Below are positions 1-5,935 of a stretch of 7,540 bases of DNA, in pieces. The stretch is taken from positions 55,914 to 63,453 of the forward strand of contig PAEO01000018.1 of the NCBI GenBank assembly GCA_002703065.1, written 5' to 3'. The notes below the pieces were generated by a model. It worked only from the letters and a program-made list of their open reading frames with translations. It was not told the origin of the DNA and made no database searches. The position numbers were made by a program, and so were the translations under genes. Numbering within the stretch: the first letter of the stretch is position 1; each line of letters starts with the position of its first letter. Origin of the DNA: Flavobacteriaceae bacterium. GTDB lineage: Bacteria > Bacteroidota > Bacteroidia > Flavobacteriales > Flavobacteriaceae.

Positions 1-317
1 CTTCCTTCTGAGCTGAAGGTTAATTCTTTTCCATTTTGTTCAACTTTAGTTATTTTCAATGGAGATTGTAAATCTACTTGAAGTTTTTTATTAGGCTCAA
101 GCACTATATATTCAATTGTGTTTGAACCTTTAATAAATTTTTTATCAAGATCAACTGCGATATCAAGGTGATAAAATGTTAAATCCCACCATGCCCTTTC
201 TGGAGTTATACTACCTCTCAAGGTGTCTTGCTTTGTAAATTTATATTCCTGAGATATTGATTTGTTATTTAACAACATCAATAAAATAAGTATTCCAAAA
301 AAAAATTTATTTTTCAT
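1..317 (-). CDS. M1-family metallo-aminopeptidase, N-terminal fragment (runs off left edge)
   Basis: This is the first 105 codons of a secreted zinc aminopeptidase; the rest lies beyond base 1. Read on the minus strand from the ATG at 317-315, it begins with a signal peptide: MKNK, a hydrophobic run to about residue 16, then NNKSISQ, a typical Bacteroidota cleavage region. Next come LRGSITPERAWWDL and YHLDIAVDLDKKFIKGSNTI, the opening beta-strands of the M1 N-terminal domain as found in Bacteroidota M1 peptidases. The catalytic HExxH and GxMEN motifs would lie outside the window, so activity cannot be judged here. Proteins of this family trim N-terminal residues from peptides in the periplasm or at the outer membrane. 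The start codon lies inside the last codons of the upstream plug-domain gene (11-base overlap), so the two are almost certainly co-transcribed and perhaps translationally coupled. Family assignment is from remembered N-terminal pattern only. Confidence 0.8.
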   Translation of the reverse strand, partial: MKNKFFFGILILLMLLNNKSISQEYKFTKQDTLRGSITPERAWWDLTFYHLDIAVDLDKKFIKGSNTIEYIVLEPNKKLQVDLQSPLKITKVEQNGKELTFSSEG

Positions 318-762
318 AATCTTCATCAATTAATTCTATTAGTATGTCTTTTAATGTTTTACTTCTAGAGCCATTTTTAGTTGTAATAACAATAACTCCA
401 TTAGTTCCTCTCATACCATACTGAGCTGTAGATGCAGCGTCTTTTAAAACAGTAACAGATTCAATATCCGAGGGATTAATCATTGAAAGTAAGTTTAAAC
501 CACTTGATCTAGGGTCCTCTTTAACTTCAGTATTAAAAAACGGTAAACCATCGATAACAATCAAAGGTTCATTACTAAGAGAATATGAACCTTCTCCCCT
601 AATTCTCATTTGACTCATAGTTCCCGGTGTACCTGACAATGAGCTAACTCTGAGACCTGAGACTCTTCCATAAAGATACTGTTCAATTGAAGTGTGCTGA
701 GAATAATTTAAATTTGTAATCATTATAATAATGATTAAAAAAAATCTGTTTACAAGCATCAT
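307..762 (-). CDS. Small secreted stand-alone TonB-receptor plug-domain protein (SusC-like plug, no barrel)
   Basis: The protein is 151 residues. Residues 1-22 form a signal peptide (basic N5-R6, a very hydrophobic stretch, then NYSQ). Residues 30-131 match a SusC/RagA-type plug: RVSG at 33-36, MRIRGEGS at 52-59, NEPLIVIDGLP at 64-74, INPSDIESVTVLKDAAS at 95-111, YGMRGTNGVIVITTK at 115-129. A 20-residue charged tail then ends the protein. In normal SusC proteins the plug follows a carboxypeptidase-regulatory-like domain and TonB box and precedes a 22-strand barrel. Here all of those are missing, so it cannot form a transporter alone. The frame is open, no barrel-like sequence follows, and the gene overlaps the M1 aminopeptidase start, which argues against a decayed receptor. 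It may be a periplasmic binding or interaction module used with the peptidase (inference). Two adjacent ATGs (760-762 and 757-759) could both serve as start. The domain call is firm and the function unknown. Confidence 0.85.
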   Translation of the reverse strand: MMLVNRFFLIIIIMITNLNYSQHTSIEQYLYGRVSGLRVSSLSGTPGTMSQMRIRGEGSYSLSNEPLIVIDGLPFFNTEVKEDPRSSGLNLLSMINPSDIESVTVLKDAASTAQYGMRGTNGVIVITTKNGSRSKTLKDILIELIDEDYEK

Positions 763-763
763 G

Positions 764-793
764 TTGTAAAGTAAAAAAATTGATTTTAATTTG
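764..793 (+). promoter_or_regulatory. Candidate Bacteroidota promoter for gcvT-yebC
   Basis: TTG at 764-766 is followed after 19 bases by TTAATTTG at 786-793, one mismatch from the Bacteroidota -7 element TAnnTTTG. The -33/-7 spacing fits the known pattern. The -7 ends 11 bases before the gcvT ATG, giving a very short leader. It lies in the 42-base gap shared with the divergent plug gene, for which I see no comparable element. This is a pattern match only, in very AT-rich DNA. Confidence 0.35.
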
Positions 794-804
794 CATAAAT
801 TTTT

Positions 805-1872
805 ATGAAAAAAACAGCCCTATTTGATAAGCATATAGAATTGAATGCTAAAATGGCTGACTTTGGGGGTTTTAATATGCCAATTCAATACTCTGGGATT
901 AGTAATGAACATATCAATGTTAGGACTAATGTTGGAATATTTGATGTTTCTCACATGGGTGAATTTTTTGTTTCTGGAAAAGAAGCATTACAATTCTTAA
1001 ATCATGTTTGCTCTAATAATATTCAGGAAATTGAAATTAATAAGGCTCAATACAATTGCTTAACAAATGAAAATGGTGGAATCATTGATGATTTAATAGT
1101 CTATAGATGTGATGAAAATGAGTATATGCTTGTTGTAAATGCCTCTAACATTGATAAAGATTGGAATTGGCTCAATAGTTATATTACTAAATACGATTGC
1201 TCAATAATCAATGAATCTGATAATATAGGTTTGATATCTGTTCAAGGACCAAAATCCCTACAACTTTTAAACGATGTTTTTAATAAAGATTTTACATCAA
1301 TTAATAAATTCAACTTTAAAACTATTGAATATAGAAAACATAAAGTTGTAATATCAAACACTGGCTACACTGGATCTCCTGGATACGAGATATATTTAAA
1401 TAATAACATAATTTTAGAAATTTGGGATTTACTTCTAAATCATGGTAAAAAGTATGACTTATGTCCCGTTGGACTTGGAGCTCGAGACACCTTAAGAATA
1501 GAAATGGGTTATTGTTTATATGGAAACGAAATTAATGACGATATAACACCTTACGAAGCTAACCTTATGTGGATAACAGATATGAATAAGGATTTTATTG
1601 GAAAAAAGAGTCTTGAAAAATCCATTAATAATTCAAAAAAGAAGCTAGTTGGATTTAAGATAATAGAAAGAGGAATTCCAAGAAAAGACTATCATGTATT
1701 TGATAGTGAAAATAACTTAATAGGAAAGGTTACATCTGGAACATTTTCACCATCTAACAAGCTTGGAGTTGGAATGGCTTTAATTGACTTTAAAAATTTT
1801 AAATCAAATAAGATTTTTATTGAGCTCAGAAATAAGCGTATAAAAGGGTTAATTCAAAAATTACCAATATAA
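805..1872 (+). CDS. gcvT: Aminomethyltransferase, glycine cleavage system T protein
   Basis: GcvT takes the aminomethyl group from lipoyl-H protein and transfers it to tetrahydrofolate, giving 5,10-methylene-THF and ammonia in cytosolic glycine catabolism. The 355 residues match the usual family length. Family landmarks are in order: KMADFGGF and MPIQY at 16-29, GIFDVSHMGE at 44-53, the GGIIDD loop at 91-96 carrying the catalytic Asp (D96 by alignment to characterised GcvT), VVNASN at 110-115, TGYTG at 186-190 with the folate-contacting Glu at 195, GLGARDTLR at 223-231 followed by LYGNEI, and a C-terminal barrel with VTSGTFSP. Nothing appears truncated or missing. It starts 42 bases from the divergent plug gene with no Shine-Dalgarno, as usual in this phylum. 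Its TAA touches the ATG of yebC. The genes for the P and H proteins are not in this window, so the system is dispersed. Confidence 0.96.
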   Translation: MKKTALFDKHIELNAKMADFGGFNMPIQYSGISNEHINVRTNVGIFDVSHMGEFFVSGKEALQFLNHVCSNNIQEIEINKAQYNCLTNENGGIIDDLIVYRCDENEYMLVVNASNIDKDWNWLNSYITKYDCSIINESDNIGLISVQGPKSLQLLNDVFNKDFTSINKFNFKTIEYRKHKVVISNTGYTGSPGYEIYLNNNIILEIWDLLLNHGKKYDLCPVGLGARDTLRIEMGYCLYGNEINDDITPYEANLMWITDMNKDFIGKKSLEKSINNSKKKLVGFKIIERGIPRKDYHVFDSENNLIGKVTSGTFSPSNKLGVGMALIDFKNFKSNKIFIELRNKRIKGLIQKLPI

Positions 1873-2583
1873 ATGGGAAGAGCCTTTGAATTTAGAAAAG
1901 CTAGAAAGATGAAGAGATGGGCAAGCATGGCCAAAACTTTCACAAGAATAGGAAAAGATATTGTTATTGCAGTTAAAGAAGGAGGTCCGAGTCCTGAAAC
2001 CAACGCAAAGCTAAGGGTTGTAATTCAAAATGCAAAGACTGCAAATATGCCAAAGGATAATATTCAAAGAGCTATTAAAAATGCATCTGAAAAAAATAAT
2101 GAAAACTATAAGGAAATTGTTCTTGAAGGTTATGGACCGCACGGTATCGCAGTTATAGTAGATTGTACAACTGACAATAACAATAGAACTGTAGCTAATA
2201 TTAGAAGTTATTTTAACAAAACTAAAGGGAACCTAGGAATAAATGGATCCGTTGAATACTTATTTGATAAATTTTGTGTATTTAAAATAGTTATGTGTCC
2301 GGAACACGAAGAATTAGAACTTGAACTCATAGATTATGGTCTTGAAGAAATGGTAATTGATGATGAAGAAAATGAAATTATCATTTATGCAAAATTTGAA
2401 TCATTTGGTGAAATTCAAACTATTCTTGAGAAAAAAAATATTGAAATTAAAAGCTCTGAAATCGAGAAATTGCCAAAAAAGACAATTGATTTAGATCAAG
2501 AAAAAAAAGAGGAATTTGAAAGCTTTCTGGAAATGTGTGATGAGGATAATGATGTACAAAAAATTCACCATAATTGTAGCTAA
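1873..2583 (+). CDS. yebC: YebC/PmpR (TACO1) family protein
   Basis: The 236-residue protein has the complete family architecture. It opens with MGRAFEFRKARKMKRW, an N-terminal helical domain follows with MPKDNIQRAI at 59-68, then EGYGPHG at 85-91 and TTDNNNRT at 99-106, and GNLGINGSVEYLF leads into the second alpha/beta domain. The C-terminus (about 209-236) is strongly acidic and tapers off. The family was long annotated as DNA-binding regulators. The mitochondrial homologue TACO1 and more recent bacterial work point to a role in translation, helping ribosomes through difficult (proline-rich) stretches; which role applies here cannot be decided from sequence. The ATG directly follows the gcvT stop with no gap, so it is very likely expressed by translational coupling from the gcvT transcript. 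Its stop codon overlaps that of the convergent acyltransferase gene by sharing CTAA at 2580-2583. Confidence 0.95.
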   Translation: MGRAFEFRKARKMKRWASMAKTFTRIGKDIVIAVKEGGPSPETNAKLRVVIQNAKTANMPKDNIQRAIKNASEKNNENYKEIVLEGYGPHGIAVIVDCTTDNNNRTVANIRSYFNKTKGNLGINGSVEYLFDKFCVFKIVMCPEHEELELELIDYGLEEMVIDDEENEIIIYAKFESFGEIQTILEKKNIEIKSSEIEKLPKKTIDLDQEKKEEFESFLEMCDEDNDVQKIHHNCS

Positions 2584-3107
2584 GAATTTTCAGCAACTAT
2601 ACCCAATACTCCAATATAAAATTTTTTCAAAAATTCAAAATCTTTATTAATGTCATATGTTGGATAAAAAGGTTTTGAGAAAACTACTTCTTTCTTTTTT
2701 GCATCCATGGATACTGATACTATCGGAACATTTGCTTTTTTTGCGATATAATAAAATCCTGTTTTCCATTCATTAACTTTTTTTCTAGTTCCCTTAGGAG
2801 ATAGCGCTAACCTATATAAATCTTTTTTAGTAAATTTTTCAGCTATTATATCAACAGTTTTTGATTTACTATTTCGATTTACTGGTATGCCTCCAAGATA
2901 TTTTAGAATATAATTCAATGGGGGAAAGAAAAGCTCTTTTTTTCCTATAAAGTTAATTTCAAGATTAAGTATTCTTCTTACTGAAATAGCTACAAAAAAA
3001 TCGAGCCAATGTGTATGTGGAGCGACAATCATTACACATTTTTTTACTGGATTAGTTTCACCAATAATTTTCCAACCCAAAACATTACAAAAAATAAATT
3101 TAATCAT
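2580..3107 (-). CDS. PlsC-like (lysophospholipid) acyltransferase family protein, short form
   Basis: This 175-residue protein belongs to the glycerolipid acyltransferase superfamily, which moves fatty acyl groups onto lysophospholipids or related acceptors at the inner membrane. Block I is the catalytic HX4D, HTHWLD at 31-36. Block II is represented by IGKKELFF near 54-61. GGIPVNR at 72-78 is the acceptor-binding region. Block III is SPKGTR at 103-108 and block IV is ANVPIVSV near 125. It lacks the long N-terminal membrane helices of E. coli PlsC, and the size suits the short acyltransferase type common in Bacteroidota. Position 105 is Lys (AAG codon) where the superfamily usually has the Glu of FPEGTR; that Glu normally helps bind glycerol phosphate, so the acceptor may differ from lysophosphatidate. 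The gene overlaps the end of kdsB by 8 bases and so is translated from the same mRNA, which hints at an envelope lipid or LPS role (inference). Substrate unknown. Confidence 0.85.
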   Translation of the reverse strand: MIKFIFCNVLGWKIIGETNPVKKCVMIVAPHTHWLDFFVAISVRRILNLEINFIGKKELFFPPLNYILKYLGGIPVNRNSKSKTVDIIAEKFTKKDLYRLALSPKGTRKKVNEWKTGFYYIAKKANVPIVSVSMDAKKKEVVFSKPFYPTYDINKDFEFLKKFYIGVLGIVAENS

Positions 3108-3828
3108 GAATAAACTTTTCAGCCTCTATAAAATCTTCTTCAGTATCAATTGAAATAATATTATTATGAATTTCTAATAATTTAATTTTTTTATCGTTGT
3201 AAATAAATCTTAATGCTTCTATTTTTTCAGCTTTCTCAATTTCAGAGACAAACATTTTAGGAAATTCCATTAAGGCTTTTTTTCTGAACGCATAAATTCC
3301 AATGTGTTTGTAATACTGATTAAAAGAATTAGATCTGTTATAAGGAATGGGTGATCTAGAGAAAAAGTTAGCAAAATCATTAGCATCAGTAACAACTTTT
3401 ACATTGTTATCATTGTTAATATCAATTTGATTATCAATTCTTTTTTTCAGTGATATAACGTCAATTATCTTATCATGATCATTCTTAAATTCACTTAGAA
3501 TGATTTGAAGATTCTTTTTTTGAATAAATGGTTCATCTCCCTGAATATTTATTATTATATCACAATCAAAATTGTCCGCATACTCCGCTACTCGATCTGT
3601 TCCAGTTTCATGATCTTCTTCACTCAAAAAATTACTAATTGAATATTTATCTAAAATATATTTGATATCAATTGAGTCTGTTATTACATGTACCTCATCA
3701 AATAATTTGAAATCAATTATATTTTGTACTGTCCTAACTATTAAAGGAATACCATTAAGCTCTCTTAAAAGTTTTCTACTTAATCTTGTTGATTCTAATC
3801 TAGCTGGAATTAAAGCAATTGATCTCAC
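3100..3828 (-). CDS. kdsB: 3-deoxy-manno-octulosonate cytidylyltransferase (CMP-Kdo synthetase)
   Basis: KdsB activates Kdo with CTP to CMP-Kdo, the donor for the inner core of LPS, in the cytosol. The 242 residues match family length. Landmarks are LIPARLESTRLSRKLL at 6-21 (CTP-binding loop), HETGTDR at 73-79, NIQGDEP at 94-100 with the metal-binding D98, NNVKVVTD at 141-148, FSRSPIPY at 156-163, KHIGIYAFR at 174-182, EKIEALRF at 201-208, and SIDTEED at 226-232 with the second metal Asp. The start codon is GTG at 3828-3826: an in-frame TAA lies four codons upstream and no ATG fits, and the N-terminus obtained agrees with the family. No clear promoter motif was found for it in the 105-base gap it shares with the divergent gene at 3934. 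The acyltransferase gene follows with an 8-base overlap (ATGATTAA). Confidence 0.94.
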   Translation of the reverse strand: MRSIALIPARLESTRLSRKLLRELNGIPLIVRTVQNIIDFKLFDEVHVITDSIDIKYILDKYSISNFLSEEDHETGTDRVAEYADNFDCDIIINIQGDEPFIQKKNLQIILSEFKNDHDKIIDVISLKKRIDNQIDINNDNNVKVVTDANDFANFFSRSPIPYNRSNSFNQYYKHIGIYAFRKKALMEFPKMFVSEIEKAEKIEALRFIYNDKKIKLLEIHNNIISIDTEEDFIEAEKFIHD

Positions 3829-3902
3829 GTGATAAAATTAGCTAAAAAATAAAAGAATAATTTATAGAGGTTTTAAGTATTTTCATAATTTAAAAAAAAT
3901 TG

Positions 3903-3910
3903 TAGATTTG
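3903..3910 (+). promoter_or_regulatory. Candidate Bacteroidota -7 promoter element for the 3934-5890 operon
   Basis: TAGATTTG is a full match to TAnnTTTG, the Bacteroidota housekeeping -7 element. It ends 23 bases before the ATG at 3934, a sensible leader length. No TTG lies at the expected -33 spacing upstream, only a T-rich run near 3880-3883, so the match is half a promoter. It is in the 105-base divergent gap, oriented toward the plus-strand operon. Confidence 0.45.
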
Positions 3911-3933
3911 TCTCACCAGTAAATAAACCTTAA

Positions 3934-4599
3934 ATGAAACTTACAGAAAAGAACAGAAAAATAATTACATACGCTTTATACTTCTTATCAATCGTGCTAG
4001 TTTATCAAATTTACAATTCAATTGATGCGCCTATTGAATTTAATAAGGTAAAAAATGAAAGATATCAAAAGGTAATTGAAAGATTAAAAGATATAAGAAA
4101 TGCTCAAGTTGCATTCAAGAGTGTTAACGGAATCTACTCTGATAATTTTGATTCTCTAGTAAATTTCATTGAAACTGGTCAGTTTACTATTATTGAAAAG
4201 AGAGATTCAAGCTACATACAATACGATAGAGTTTACAGGATAGATATGTTGAGAGAAGTTGTAGTAGTAGATACTTTGGGATTTGTTTCAGTACAGGATT
4301 CATTATTTAAAAATGACAACAGATATAAAGATTTAGCCTTAGTACCTATTGATGGAGTAGATGAAAAATTTTCTATTAATGCAGATATTATTGATAAAAA
4401 CGGATATAATGTTCCTGTATTTGAAGTCAAAGTATCAAAGGATGTAATCCTATTTGATCAGAACAAAGACTTATTAATGCAAGAAAAAGAAACTGTATCT
4501 GTTGATGGAGTCAATGGTCCTGCGTTAGTTTTAGGATCTTTAGAGGATGTTAGCACCAATGGGAATTGGCCAACTACGTTTGATGTCGATAGAAAATAA
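3934..4599 (+). CDS. Uncharacterised single-pass membrane protein with pseudopilin-like segment
   Basis: I do not recognise a named gene. The 221-residue protein has a basic cytoplasmic N-terminus (MKLTEKNRK) and one membrane segment at about 10-30, so the remainder should be periplasmic. Right after the membrane helix comes an amphipathic helical stretch, ERYQKVIERLKDIRNAQVAF at about 43-62, followed by NGIYSDNFDSL. That order (membrane helix, long helix with LKDIRNAQ, then a K/NGxYxxxFDxL turn) resembles type II secretion pseudopilins and type IV pilins, but no prepilin peptidase site (G before F/M-x-x-x-E) precedes the helix. The rest is beta-rich, acidic and without known motifs, ending GNWPTTFDVDRK. 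From memory, proteins of this kind occur next to DUF3822 and rsmD in other Flavobacteriia, which I cannot verify here. It is the first gene of a three-gene operon and its end overlaps the next gene by 17 bases. The ORF is solid and the function unknown. Confidence 0.85.
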   Translation: MKLTEKNRKIITYALYFLSIVLVYQIYNSIDAPIEFNKVKNERYQKVIERLKDIRNAQVAFKSVNGIYSDNFDSLVNFIETGQFTIIEKRDSSYIQYDRVYRIDMLREVVVVDTLGFVSVQDSLFKNDNRYKDLALVPIDGVDEKFSINADIIDKNGYNVPVFEVKVSKDVILFDQNKDLLMQEKETVSVDGVNGPALVLGSLEDVSTNGNWPTTFDVDRK

Positions 4600-5344
4600 T
4601 AATCTTTCAAGACTTAACATTATTGTAGGTGATAACTACTCCACCTTTCATTTTATAGACCATTCAAATTCACCAAAGTCGTTTTTCAAAAAACTCACTT
4701 ATGACATAGAACTGAAAACTGAACTTATAAGTGACCTTATTGTAGAAAATTTAAGAACTAATGGGTTAAATAATTTATCAATTAATGAAATTAATGTTTA
4801 TTATGATCATAATTTATTTTCGCTAGTTCCAAACTCATTATATGATGATAATTTTAATAAAAAATATTTAGAGAATATTTTTGAAATTCAAACCAATGAC
4901 TTTGTTGAAAGCGATATAATAAGTGAATTAGAAATCAGAAACTTATATGTTCCTTACATCAACGTAAATAATATATTGATTGATTCTTTTAATCAAATTA
5001 ATTATTTCCATTATAATTCTATACTCTTAAAAAAACTTTCAAACACAAGTATCGAAGAAAAAAATAAGATATTTTGTATTGTTAACAATAAATGCTTTAA
5101 AGTTGTAATATTCCAGAATTCTTCATTAAAAATGGTCAATAATTATAACTATGAAACTAAAGAAGATATATTATATTTTTTATTACAGTCACTAAAATCA
5201 CAAAAAATTAAACCCGAAAAATCAAAATTAAATTACATATTAAATCATAAATTGTTGGGACTACAAGATTTTACAAAGGAATTCATTAAAGAAGTTAATG
5301 TATTGTTTTACTCTGATGATAAAAGTTGTGATTATATTTTTTAA
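4583..5344 (+). CDS. DUF3822 family protein
   Basis: The 253-residue protein has the layout of the Bacteroidota-specific DUF3822 family. An N-terminal strand pair (RLNIIVGDNYSTFHFI) is followed by long strand-helix segments with NINVYYDH-like and FSLVPNSLYDD motifs, and a second half has IFCIVNNKCFKVVIF then a NYNYETKEDILYFLLQSLKS region. A structure of a family member was, as I recall, described as having an actin-like ATPase fold. Here the phosphate-binding Asp/Gly pattern of true actin-like ATPases is not visible, so ATP binding is doubtful. There is no signal peptide or membrane helix, so it should be cytosolic. I start it at the ATG at 4583 rather than the in-frame ATGs at 4547 or 4559: this gives the N-terminus closest to the family and the shortest overlap (17 bases) with the membrane-protein gene. 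It ends in tandem TAA TAA directly before rsmD. Function unknown; the setting suggests a link to rRNA methylation or simply shared expression. Confidence 0.8.
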   Translation: MSIENNNLSRLNIIVGDNYSTFHFIDHSNSPKSFFKKLTYDIELKTELISDLIVENLRTNGLNNLSINEINVYYDHNLFSLVPNSLYDDNFNKKYLENIFEIQTNDFVESDIISELEIRNLYVPYINVNNILIDSFNQINYFHYNSILLKKLSNTSIEEKNKIFCIVNNKCFKVVIFQNSSLKMVNNYNYETKEDILYFLLQSLKSQKIKPEKSKLNYILNHKLLGLQDFTKEFIKEVNVLFYSDDKSCDYIF

Positions 5345-5347
5345 TAA

Positions 5348-5890
5348 ATGAAAATTATTTCAGGATATAGAGGAGGTCAGTTTATAAAAGTTCCAAAAAG
5401 GATAAAAGTTAGACCAACAACTGGAAAGTCAAAAGAAGGAATCTTTAATATTTTAAATAATAGTTTTGACTTTGAAAATTTAAAGGTTCTGGATTTGTTC
5501 TCTGGAACTGGAAATATTAGTTATGAATTTGAATCGAGAGGCGCAAATGTTACTTCTGTTGATAATAATATCAATACTATTAAATTTTTAAAGAAAGAAT
5601 CGGATGATTTAAAACTTGATATTTACGCAGTAAAATCAGACGTATTAAGTTATACAAAAAAAGTAAATCAAAGCTTCGACATTATTTTTGCTGACCCACC
5701 GTATAATTTTTCAAAGTCAGAATATCTCAATATCATCAATATTATATTTAATAAAAACCTTTTGAAAAGTAATGGATTATTTCTACTTGAGCATTCAAGT
5801 CAAAATGATTTTCTGAGTCATGATAATTTTTATGAAATGAGAAAATATGGTGGGTGTTTTTTTAGTTTTTTTAAAAATATAAATAACTGA
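5348..5890 (+). CDS. rsmD: 16S rRNA (guanine-N2)-methyltransferase RsmD
   Basis: RsmD methylates N2 of G966 (E. coli numbering) of 16S rRNA, using S-adenosylmethionine, during 30S assembly. The 180 residues match the family. MKIISGYRGG at 1-10 and RPTTGKSKEGIFNIL at 22-36 form the RNA-contacting start of the protein. DLFSGTGNIS at 49-58 is the SAM-binding motif I, VDNN at 71-74 follows as the acidic loop, and DPPY at 116-119 is the catalytic motif of N2-guanine methyltransferases. The C-terminal half ends with LLEHSS and a KYGGCFFSFF strand, as expected. It begins 3 bases after the DUF3822 stop, in a tandem-stop context, so all three genes should share one mRNA. No coaD follows within the window; the next gene is convergent. 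Confidence 0.95.
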   Translation: MKIISGYRGGQFIKVPKRIKVRPTTGKSKEGIFNILNNSFDFENLKVLDLFSGTGNISYEFESRGANVTSVDNNINTIKFLKKESDDLKLDIYAVKSDVLSYTKKVNQSFDIIFADPPYNFSKSEYLNIINIIFNKNLLKSNGLFLLEHSSQNDFLSHDNFYEMRKYGGCFFSFFKNINN

Positions 5891-5912
5891 TTTCCAATAT
5901 TTTCTTTATAAT

Positions 5913-5935
5913 TATTTAAATCAAGTATTTAAGTA
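5913..5935. terminator. Weak AT-only hairpin between convergent rsmD and rhomboid genes
   Basis: In the 45-base gap, 5913-5921 pairs with 5927-5935 (nine pairs, one of them G-T) around the loop CAAGT. The arms hold no G-C pair, so stability is low and termination is only a guess. It is the only inverted repeat I can find between these convergent operons. The heptamer AAGTATT also occurs twice here (5923-5929, 5932-5938). Confidence 0.2.

Noticed and set aside
307..762. Pseudogene of a full-length TonB-dependent receptor
   Set aside because: The frame is intact, a signal peptide directly precedes the plug, and the downstream sequence is the M1 peptidase with no trace of a barrel.
3829..3933. 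Promoter for kdsB on the minus strand
   Set aside because: The nearest match (TAATTTTA on the minus strand, 3840-3833) misses the final G, abuts the start codon and has no TTG at the right spacing; in such AT-rich DNA this is not evidence.
4233..4430. 65-residue minus-strand open frame inside the membrane-protein gene
   Set aside because: It lies wholly within a well-supported plus-strand gene, is rich in Ser/Thr/Leu as expected of an antisense shadow, and has no recognisable motif.
4547..4582. Longer N-terminus for the DUF3822 protein starting at the ATG at 4547
   Set aside because: The 12 extra residues (MLAPMGIGQLRL) overlap the preceding coding sequence more deeply and do not look like the family N-terminus; the ATG at 4583 fits better.
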